Assembly (NCBI RefSeq): GCF_963678635.1
Contig: NC_087066.1
Coordinates: forward strand, 68,492,620-68,556,619
Source of the DNA: Symsagittifera roscoffensis
Lineage: Eukaryota > Xenacoelomorpha > Acoela > Convolutidae
DNA: 64,000 nt
Direction of reading: 5' to 3'
The stretch's first letter is position 1. Every line of letters starts with the position of its first letter. A program made the translations under genes and the position numbers. This document shows, one piece after another, positions 50,583-57,767 of the stretch. The notes beneath the pieces were generated by a model that was not told the DNA's origin, searched no databases, and saw only the letters and a program-made list of their open reading frames with translations.

Positions 50583-50915
50583 CTATCTCAAGTTTTTCTT
50601 CGAGACCGCATCCGCTGAAGGACTGCCCAATCCCTCCACGTCTCTCTTCCTCTTGCGAGACCTCACGTCTTTACTCGGAGGCGTTGTCGTTATCATCACT
50701 GATTCGACTTCCTTGTCTCCATCCAACCCTTCCAACTCTTGCCTCCCCCCTGCTCGAGCCTTAAGGATATTAGTACTTTTAATTATATTACTAGTCCCGA
50801 TCTTATCCCCCCTTACATGTTCAATTATTTTATTGTCAGTTTTTTGTTTCAGAGTAGAGCTGTCTTTACATTTGTCTTCCTTGGTCTTCCGTGATGCCTT
50901 CCTCAACTCGACCAT
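50583..50915 (-). CDS. 110-aa Lys/Arg-rich ORF with nuclear-signal-like motif
   Basis: ATG at 50915, TAG at 50583. The product is polar and basic: a Lys-rich N-terminus (RKASRKTKEDKCKDS) and a RSRKRKRD motif near the C-terminus resembling a nuclear localisation signal. No domain recognised. It starts about 20 bases after the TAG closing the upstream acidic ORF, consistent with either reinitiation or decay of one longer ORF. Confidence 0.45.
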   Translation of the reverse strand: MVELRKASRKTKEDKCKDSSTLKQKTDNKIIEHVRGDKIGTSNIIKSTNILKARAGGRQELEGLDGDKEVESVMITTTPPSKDVRSRKRKRDVEGLGSPSADAVSKKNLR

Positions 50916-50934
50916 CTTGCTCAGCAGCTCTCAT

Positions 50935-51462
50935 CTAGCTTTCTCCTCCAGAACTGTCCCCATCAGGACAGGCTCTCCGAATTTCACCACCGTGTCCCCA
51001 CAGCTCCTCCTTAAAATCGTCCAATGTGGTCTCGTCGTCCACTTCTCGATTAAAATCGCTCAAGAATTTTCGCCAAGCATCCTCATCCAGAGTGCCTAGG
51101 AAAGCATCCCTGTTTCCCTCGAAGGTGATCTTCTCCCTTCTTTCCACACTCAGGAAAATCATTCCCATGTTCGGATTCTCGCTCGTCAGTGGCAACTCTA
51201 GATTCTTGCGGGGAGATGAGGTCAGAGGTGGCGTGGGGGTGTCTGCCCAATTTTCTCCACTCAGATCTTTCAACAGTTCTTGCGTGGTAAACTCTTCCTC
51301 CGATGGCTCCTGCTCCGGTGTGTTTCCCACTTCCATATCCTCTCCTGCCTCGCTGAGAGTCTCGTCCATGCTCTCCTCTCCCGATTCTGCTTCTCTTCTC
51401 TCAAGAATCCTCCTGAATCTATCTTCTACGGGACCGCTCCTTTTATCCCCAGTGGTGTCCAC
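50935..51462 (-). CDS. 175-aa acidic ORF, unknown
   Basis: It opens at GTG 51462 (no ATG in this position; the frame is open slightly further upstream) and ends at TAG 50935. Strongly acidic N-terminal half (EAGEDMEVGNTPEQEPSEEE), then VERREKITFEGNRDAFLGTL and a DDFKEELWGHGG end. It overlaps the upstream ORF by 37 bases in the -1 frame. No family recognised. Overlap without a good start suggests expression by frameshift or that this was once joined to the SGNH-2 protein. Confidence 0.5.
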   Translation of the reverse strand: MDTTGDKRSGPVEDRFRRILERREAESGEESMDETLSEAGEDMEVGNTPEQEPSEEEFTTQELLKDLSGENWADTPTPPLTSSPRKNLELPLTSENPNMGMIFLSVERREKITFEGNRDAFLGTLDEDAWRKFLSDFNREVDDETTLDDFKEELWGHGGEIRRACPDGDSSGGES

Positions 51463-52037
51463 TGATAGGGTGATGGTGTCGCTGGACCCGTTTTCTTATA
51501 CTCTGTCAGAGCCATATACAATGGGCCTGCTGCATCCAGCTCCTTCCCCTCCTGTCTCATTTCCACTTGCTCCAGTCCGTAAGGTGCCCGGTATCTTCTT
51601 GTGGCAAACACCATCTCGTCTCCTTTCAGTGCGATGTGTCCTTCATTCACAATCATCCTGCCATCGTCCCACAACGGCAACTTGTTCTCCAGACCAGCCC
51701 GATCAACGTTCTCAAGGCATCTCGCACCTCGAATTTCGGGGGCATCGAGCCTCTCTTTTTCTTGGCTTGAGTTGTCCATGGATTTATTTTCGCATCGCTG
51801 GTATGAAAATAAATTGCTGCAGAGTAGCCGATGAAGAGGGGATCCCAGCCGTCGGTGAACTCCCTCTGTTGTTCTTCGGTTGCTGCTCTCGCGAACAGGG
51901 ACGGGACCACCAGGGAGCTGTTCATCCCCAGGGTCATTCTCCTCACTGTTGGAAACTCTGGAATGCTTGCTGGTAGGACTTCCTTCTCCAATATCGCCTC
52001 TAGCTCCCTTTTCACCAGCTCGAAGCTTTTCTTCCAT
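51426..52037 (-). pseudogene. C-terminal part of the large SGNH-like protein in the -1 frame
   Basis: This frame overlaps the end of the 721-codon ORF for 385 bases. Only the part after about 51715 looks protein-like: ENKLPLWDDGRMIVNEGHIA and GDEMVFATRRYRAPYGLEQV, then GPLYMALTEYKKTGPATPSP, ending at TAG 51426. In the upstream frame the protein-like sequence stops at about the same point (RDALRTLIG). One base appears to be missing near 51700, or a -1 shift is used. I associate this C-terminal pattern with the same nematode element family as the upstream ORF (memory, not searched). Confidence 0.6.
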
Positions 52038-54049
52038 GCGGGAATTCTCAAGATCTCTTGTCCATTTGCTGTCAGGGGATTCAGGTTCCAGAACTTGGGA
52101 TAGGTTTCGATGGGGCCTTCGTGCTTACCTCCCATCCTGCACTGCAGTTGTCCTCGGAAACTGTATATCACCAACTCCGGATCCTTCACCTTTCCGAAGA
52201 GCACCGTGTCGCTCATTTGTGCCCTTAGCACCTCCTGCTGACACCAATTGAGTGTCGTCCCATCTAGTATGCTTCTGAGGCTCAAGTGGGTCACTGAGTA
52301 TCGATAAGCTGTCACCAGAGGATCTGGAAACGCGTACGTGATGGCCGGTCCATAGATGCAGGTTACGACCTCCTCTAGCCCCCGGATCATCCCCATGGGG
52401 TCCGATATCATGGCCAGGCATAGGTCCGTCAACAGAGGCATGCCCCCATTCACTTTCCTCCACTCATCTCTTGTCTTCGGGCTCTTTTCTTCACCAGTCA
52501 GGTGCCGGTTTTGCATCAGTAGGTACTGCACCAGCAGCGTCTTTAGTCCGGCAGCACACTTATACGAATAGGTGTCAATACTCGAGTGTGTTCTTCCCAT
52601 CGACAGAGGCTCTCCGTATTTCATTAGTCGGTGAAATGACACCAGTTCCCCATGGGTTAGAAGCACCAATGCCAAGTACCCGTCAATCCGGAGTGTGTCC
52701 ACGCCCCGACTGAACATATACGCTGGGCCCATATTGAACAGGTACCTTGGGTAAACCAGGTACAGTGCCAACAACAGACTGATGGGCATGTTCAAGATTT
52801 CCTGTATGAAGGCTCCAAAGATGGTATCTTTCGCGCTGTGCACTCCAGTCATGAACTCCTTTCCCCAACAAGGACTCAAGAACTCGAGAATCTCGTGATC
52901 CCTCCTCGTCCTCAGCTCACCCCTTGCGTGCTCCCTCCAGAATCCTCCAATCGTGACTTCGTTGGCTGCTGTGACGAACCTGCCCACCGTCATTTCCCTC
53001 TTCTCGGCCACTTCCAGCTGCTCCTCAAGAAAATCCCAGACCTGCTTCACCAGAGGTGGGGCACCTTCTGTTGTCTTCTCCGTGGCGTTCTCCAGCCTTG
53101 GCGTCAGGAAGGGCCACCTGCCTCTCTCTTGTGTCAGTCGATACACCATCGACTCCAGCTGCTTCTCCGCTGCGGCCACGTTTTTCCTTTCGTTGCTCGG
53201 CCCTCTAGATTTACTGGTGGAGCTTGTGATGGTCAACTCCATACTTCGAAACCACAGACTGGCCGTCAGGTGAGTCACCACTGGATGATCATCCACTATA
53301 ACCGGACTGAGCTTGAGTTGCCTAGCGAAGTTGGATATCTCTAGCAAGAGGACCTCGTCCAATACAATGAGGATGTCAGCCAACTCGTAGAAGCCCCTCA
53401 ACGCGTGGGACACATCCGCCCACGCCGCTACCAGTTCTGATCTGCGAAGTCTCAAGTTCGTTGGTTCCAGCTCCCGATTGGGAGCTGCCATCAGAATACG
53501 CCACTCATTCCCTTCTGCTATCAAGATCAAGATCGCATATACAAATTGCAGAGCGGGAGGCATGCTCGCGTACCCGGGGGACGTCGCGAACGCTACTTTT
53601 GTCTTGGAGCCAAATCGTGAGGCAACGTTCTCTTGTACTTCATTCATGGCTGCAAATAACGTCTGGATGGCTTCCCAGATCTTCTTCCGTGCCGGTTCAT
53701 CACCCTTGAGCTGCTCAAGAAACCCTGTCGCATGCAAGTGATCGTTCATCCCTGCAAACAGTAGTAGCTCAGGCTCGCAAGGCATCTCCGATTTTATTGC
53801 CACCACCAGGGTTAACATCTGGTTAAGCTCCGCTCCCGGCAGTGAATATACCAGAGTTTCCGGCTAAAATAACTTGGGAGACGTTCCCTCAAAATCCGAT
53901 CCCGCCACGATGACCACCCTCGCAGCGGCTGGGTCTGCCCTGTCATAAACTGCCAAGGTTTTGACCAGCTGCGTGTTCCCGCAGGGTTTCCTGTATCTGG
54001 GGTCATCGGCTAATCTCGTGCCCTCATACGCGGCGTCCGGTAGTTCCAT
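51653..54049 (-). pseudogene. Large SGNH-hydrolase-like accessory protein, interrupted by one TAG
   Basis: The frame starts at ATG 54049, meets TAG at 53864-53866 and continues in the same frame for another 737 codons to TGA 51653. Before the stop: RVVIVAGSDFEG, a block-I-like Ser motif. After it: YSLPGAELNQ and LLLFAGMNDHLHATGF, a block-III GxND motif in the expected place. This Ser...PGA...GxND order matches the SGNH/GDSL esterase fold; the Asp-His pair is uncertain (VDDHP about 150 residues later). The remaining 500 residues (FWREHARGEL, PRYLFNMGPA, LVLLTHGELV) are an unassigned domain that I recall only from nematode retroelement-linked proteins. Without the stop and the shift at the C-terminus it would be roughly 900 residues. 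Confidence 0.65.
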
Positions 54050-54294
54050 TTCTCTTTAAGACCCAATAGTTTATCCACCACCCTCAACTGTGCTGGAGTC
54101 GCCAACCTAATCCTGGCAATGCTGGTTCGATGCTTGGGAGGCTCCACCACGAGTCCCGGACTCCCCAATGACTTGAGAGGTCTATAGTTGATAGGTCCCA
54201 TGACCGATTTCGTGGGGATCCCAGTCAGATCCGTGGTCTCCATCATCTTCGCTCTCAAGAAATGCGTCTCGTGAGCCTTCAGCCAGTCCACGCA
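54010..54294 (-). CDS. 93-aa ORF following an in-frame TAG after SGNH-1
   Basis: The frame is the same as SGNH-1, separated by a single TAG (54295-54297), and ends at TAG 54010. It has no ATG at its head (GTG at 54291). The product reads as protein-like (GPINYRPLKSLGSPGLVVEP and LRVVDKLLGLKEKWN). It overlaps the start of the next ORF (ATG 54049) by 40 bases in another frame. It may be a C-terminal extension of SGNH-1 made by readthrough, or the true N-terminus of SGNH-2 reached by a -1 shift. Confidence 0.45.
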   Translation of the reverse strand, partial: CVDWLKAHETHFLRAKMMETTDLTGIPTKSVMGPINYRPLKSLGSPGLVVEPPKHRTSIARIRLATPAQLRVVDKLLGLKEKWNYRTPRMRARD

Positions 54295-55530
54295 CTAGTG
54301 TCTACCCAAGTCTTTGTGCGACACCCGCTCAAGACCCAAAGCTTCCGCCAACTCTAGCCTGCACTCCAGATCTTCCAAGTCCAGCTCCTTCACCTTCTCC
54401 ACATATCTCGACCTACTGGTCTCCGCTGGCCTCTCCGGTTTCTTCTTCTCCGCCACCACCACCGAGGTTATCACCGATCCCTGAGGAGTTGATGACGTTG
54501 CCTCCTCGGCCTCCATGGGTGCGGCGCCCGGCAACTTGGTCCGGCTGTTCCTCGAACTGTCTCTAGAATCGGCCATCGCTCCCAAGCGACTGGACAAAGC
54601 CCTCGGGTTGAAGAAGGGTGGATTTGGGGGTGGTCCGAACGTGACTTGGGCCGTCTCTAGCAACTCTGCCTCCAATGCGCTTATGTGCCTTTGGAAGACG
54701 TCATTTAACCATTCCACCCCTCTGGGCCTGTCAAAGTGAATCCCATCCGAGGATGCATCGTCAGGGAAAGCAGATAGCTCCATTTGCTCGGCCACGTCCA
54801 ACAGTCCAACGGGAAGGAAGCTCCTTTGGTGTATCTGCCTGATTATTTCGTTCAGGTTTCGCACTTTTGTATTCATCTCCATTGCATGTTGGACCGCTTT
54901 CATGTTGCAAGGAATGGTGCACACCGTAAGAATGGCCGGATCCATTTGAATCCGCAATTCCTCAAGAATGCAGCTCATCTTGTCGTGCAGCCTCGTCACC
55001 TTCCTTGCTTCCCCCCTAGACACGTCATTCGTCCCGATCATCAGAGTCACCGTGTATACTCTTGCCATCCCTAGCATCTCAAGTGTTGCTAACATCTGCG
55101 GCGTCGCAGCTCCAGCGAAACTCAAGATCCCCGTTTGCCAATGGGACTGAATCCGGGTCAGCACCCGCAACAAGCTGTCCCCTATGATCAGGTGGACCGC
55201 CCCCTCAGGCACACGTGGCTGCGTGAGGTATTCCACCCAAGCCGCGTCATGGAAGCAATCTCTCCTGTCTCTCTGCGCCGTACTCCAGTCCATCCGATTT
55301 TGCCTGTGGTATCTGCCTTCCGTATTCTTCTTGTAACTCCTTAGCTGTAGCCGCTCGTGCAACTCTTTCAGTCGTGACGAGCTACCACTCACCTGACTAC
55401 TACTCGGGGTTGAAGTAGGTGTATATCCAGGCAGCGCGACGTCCATCAACGGGCGTATTACTTGTGTCTCTAGACCACGCAGGGAGGACGCTGATTCAAT
55501 TGGTATCCACACCTCCAACCCCTCGTTCAT
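54295..55530 (-). CDS. SGNH/GDSL-type hydrolase-like accessory protein (SGNH-1)
   Basis: 411 codons, ATG 55530 overlapping the upstream stop as ATGA, ending at TAG 54295. A central SGNH domain (about residues 108-285) shows all landmarks: block I HLIIGDSLL with Ser119, a Gly-Ala turn SFAGAATP, block III MIGTNDVS with Asn168, and block V SDGIHFDRPRG with Asp262 and His265. Family knowledge: these residues form the esterase/lipase catalytic set; related domains occur in ORF1 proteins of some LINEs and in Oskar. N-terminal 100 residues are polar; the C-terminal 110 are Pro/Ser-rich and charged. The catalytic set is complete, so an active esterase is plausible; substrate unknown. It probably acts with the coiled-coil protein encoded just upstream. 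Confidence 0.85.
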   Translation of the reverse strand: MNEGLEVWIPIESASSLRGLETQVIRPLMDVALPGYTPTSTPSSSQVSGSSSRLKELHERLQLRSYKKNTEGRYHRQNRMDWSTAQRDRRDCFHDAAWVEYLTQPRVPEGAVHLIIGDSLLRVLTRIQSHWQTGILSFAGAATPQMLATLEMLGMARVYTVTLMIGTNDVSRGEARKVTRLHDKMSCILEELRIQMDPAILTVCTIPCNMKAVQHAMEMNTKVRNLNEIIRQIHQRSFLPVGLLDVAEQMELSAFPDDASSDGIHFDRPRGVEWLNDVFQRHISALEAELLETAQVTFGPPPNPPFFNPRALSSRLGAMADSRDSSRNSRTKLPGAAPMEAEEATSSTPQGSVITSVVVAEKKKPERPAETSRSRYVEKVKELDLEDLECRLELAEALGLERVSHKDLGRH

Positions 55531-56306
55531 ATGTTCTTGAGCCGCGCGATCGAGGTTAAATCGTCCCTTTCATCCACCTCCATACGTGACTCTGGTCTTG
55601 AGCCGGTCACCACCCGCTCTTTGGCCCTAGCCCCTTTCTGCATGTCGAGCTCGCGTTGTTGTTGCTGGACCCTTTCAAGCTCCGACTTCAGCTGCTCGGC
55701 ATTCTCTCGTACTCTTTCTGCCTGTAGATGTTCAGCTCTCAACATATCCAGTTCCCTCCGCGCTTGATCCCTCTCAAGTTTCGCCTGATCTCTCCCGAGC
55801 TTCGCTTGATCCCGGTCGAGGTTCGCCTTGTTCCTCTCCCGCTGAGTCCTCTCAAGCTCTCTCTTCATGATACTAACGTCTGGATACGCTTCCCCCGTTT
55901 GTTGCGCCCGTGTCATCGATGGTGTCTTACTCGTGCTCTGGCCCGTGGATCTGACTGATGGTCTGATCGGCAGTGGGAACTCCCCTGCACCATACTCAGT
56001 ATTGTTACTCAAGCCAGGGTTCCTTGCCAAGTCGAACCCCCTCATTGCTTCATCCACGTTCCAGGACAGCCACCTGGTTTGCTCTTGGTTGGATATTCCA
56101 TCGGTGGTGTAGCCTATCATCAAAACCGCTTCTGTCGCAGACTCCCGGCACTCGCTCTGTTCCTCCAACTGGAGGATGGCATTCAGCATCACTGCCATTC
56201 TCTCATCCACTTGAGTGTAATCCAGGTCCCTCAGGCGTCTGTACAACTCATCAAGTGTGGGTTTTTTCAAAGCTGATGGCATGGACTTCCAGAATCGATC
56301 TGCCAT
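55527..56306 (-). CDS. Coiled-coil accessory protein of the Ty3/gypsy element
   Basis: 259 codons from ATG 56306 to TGA 55527. Residues about 147-225 form a long coiled coil containing imperfect 7-residue repeats (DRDQAKLG, RDQAKLE, RDQARRE) which are also a 21-bp DNA repeat. The N-terminal 110 residues look globular, with LDELYRRLRDLDY and TRWLSWNVDEAMRGFD. A consensus 3' splice site, GTTACAG, sits two bases before the ATG (AG at 56309-56310), suggesting expression from a spliced or trans-spliced RNA. The stop overlaps the SGNH-1 start as ATGA. A coiled coil plus an SGNH esterase is the composition of ORF1 proteins in some LINEs, but here they are two ORFs. Confidence 0.75.
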   Translation of the reverse strand: MADRFWKSMPSALKKPTLDELYRRLRDLDYTQVDERMAVMLNAILQLEEQSECRESATEAVLMIGYTTDGISNQEQTRWLSWNVDEAMRGFDLARNPGLSNNTEYGAGEFPLPIRPSVRSTGQSTSKTPSMTRAQQTGEAYPDVSIMKRELERTQRERNKANLDRDQAKLGRDQAKLERDQARRELDMLRAEHLQAERVRENAEQLKSELERVQQQQRELDMQKGARAKERVVTGSRPESRMEVDERDDLTSIARLKNI

Positions 56307-56784
56307 TTCTGTAACTTCCAGGTTATCTTGAGAATTAGCAACTTGAGTATTACCAACCTGAGTTTTACCTGAGCAACTTGAGTTTTACCTGAGCAACTTG
56401 AGTTTTATTTCTTGAAGCGTCGTTCAATTTGCGTTTCCGTTCAAGGACTTCCTTTCTTCAATTGAATACAGTTGGGTAGTCAATTTGACTTTACCAAATC
56501 AATCTGAGAATAACACCCAATTTTTAGACTAACAGGCTGTGTTCCTAACCTAAAAACCCCCTTCACTACTATAGTTAAAACCCTTTCCTTTTCGTCCTAC
56601 TAAAATAGTTCAATTGGAAATTTTCTAAAAACATGCAGATTCATTTTATGTTTTAGCACCATCAATCATTTAAAATTTTAATTGTCATGCCAATCACCTC
56701 TAAGATTCTTTACCTATTCTGTACCCCCACACCTAACTCGAGATTCTCCCCTCATGCCCAACTCGACACCCCCGTGTACCCGAC
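56307..56784 (-). promoter_or_regulatory. Spacer between accessory ORFs, with 20-bp repeats and a splice-acceptor-like site
   Basis: The only long non-coding gap inside the large element. It contains two perfect copies of AGTTTTACCTGAGCAACTTG (+ strand, 56361-56380 and 56381-56400) plus a 7-base partial copy, and four CTTGAG hexamers within 80 bases. On the - strand it ends GTTACAG just before the coiled-coil ATG. It could hold an internal promoter or the acceptor for a subgenomic mRNA. Confidence 0.5.
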
Positions 56785-57720
56785 TCAGGCGATGCTCAAG
56801 TAGTATTTCTTGTGAAGATGCACCATTATCTCAGTTTCTGCGAAGACCACGTGTAGGATAGCGTACAATTCCCTTGGGCTCAATTTGCCCCTGTTTGGGT
56901 CATACACCGGCATTGAGACCTCCGTTATCCCTCTTTCAATCATGAAGTCTCGTAGTCTTGTTAGTGCCAACATCACGTGTTCGGGATCGATCGTATTCCT
57001 GTCATTGACCCTCGTCACTAGGAAGCACAGGTATTTGCCCGGGACTTGTGCAACTGATGGTGGAAGCGCGGCCATTCCTCCCAGTCCCGGTCTCTGTCTA
57101 AACAGAAATTCTACGTTCTGGTACTCTCTCTTGAAGTCAGTCATGTCCATCGTGATACAGATTGCGCTAGTCCTGTCTGACAGAATGAAGTCACTATCCG
57201 TTATCAGGATATTTTCTGAGTATTCGTTTGGTATTTCAAACTTCGTTTTGAAATTCCGTCCTGTGGTAGGCTCGGCCTCCTCCCCTTCCAGTTCCAGTCC
57301 GCACGTTTCTCTCACTTCTCTGAGTTTCTTTATCATTAAATTTTCGGTGTATGTAAGTCCTACCGCCACTCCCCGGACAAAAATATTTATCGACGTCCCC
57401 GTCGATGATGCTGGGTCTGAATTATCTGGCGGAATATCGAGCGGGCTGTCTGTTGCCGTCCAGCCGAAAAGAGGATTCTCCGTTTTCATGTACTTCCCCG
57501 CTGATATGTCAACTTGCTGTATGCTCTGTCCTTCCTCGCTTCCGTTCTTGACATCGCGCATCCATTCTAATATCCTCAGGTTCGTATTCTCCCTCCTCTC
57601 TTTCTCGCTCTGTTCTAAATCCGTCTCCCGCTCCGGCGTCGAGTAGTCTTCCTGTGGGTAGTGTTCATTATCATCGATGTTTTGCCATTCACCATCTGCC
57701 GCCAGCTCGCCCACACTTGC
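56785..57720 (-). CDS. Macro-domain-like protein encoded directly after pol
   Basis: Open from after TAG 57721-57723 to TGA 56785, in the same frame as pol; no ATG near the head (GTG 57714). Numbering from GTG as residue 1, residues 1-170 are polar and acidic. About 172-303 match the second half of a macro (ADP-ribose-binding) domain of the TARG1-like type: a KYLCFLVTR strand, HVMLALTRLRDFMIERGITE, the strand EVSMPV, and FAETEIMVHL. In canonical proteins the strand is followed by a Gly-rich IGCGLD loop; here it is YDPNRGKLSP, so ligand binding is doubtful. Expression would need readthrough of two TAGs, splicing, or a near-cognate start. The macro assignment is from pattern recognition only. 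Confidence 0.6.
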   Translation of the reverse strand, partial: ASVGELAADGEWQNIDDNEHYPQEDYSTPERETDLEQSEKERRENTNLRILEWMRDVKNGSEEGQSIQQVDISAGKYMKTENPLFGWTATDSPLDIPPDNSDPASSTGTSINIFVRGVAVGLTYTENLMIKKLREVRETCGLELEGEEAEPTTGRNFKTKFEIPNEYSENILITDSDFILSDRTSAICITMDMTDFKREYQNVEFLFRQRPGLGGMAALPPSVAQVPGKYLCFLVTRVNDRNTIDPEHVMLALTRLRDFMIERGITEVSMPVYDPNRGKLSPRELYAILHVVFAETEIMVHLHKKYYLSIA

Positions 57721-57767
57721 CTAGGTCTTTGCCTAGGTTCTTTGCCTAGGTTCTTTGCCTAGGTCAT
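57721..57767 (-). repeat. 13-bp tandem repeat at the end of pol carrying two TAG stops
   Basis: On the - strand CCTAGGCAAAGAA is repeated about three and a half times. It encodes the last pol residues (DLGKEPRQRT) and, by its 13-base period, presents TAG in the pol frame twice (57733-57735 and 57721-57723). Copy-number change would alter the frame linking pol to the macro-like ORF. Confidence 0.85.

Noticed and set aside
51026-51976. 316-codon + strand ORF and other + strand ORFs from 47.5 to 64 kb
   Set aside because: They are antisense shadows of - strand ORFs that have clear domain content or better composition.
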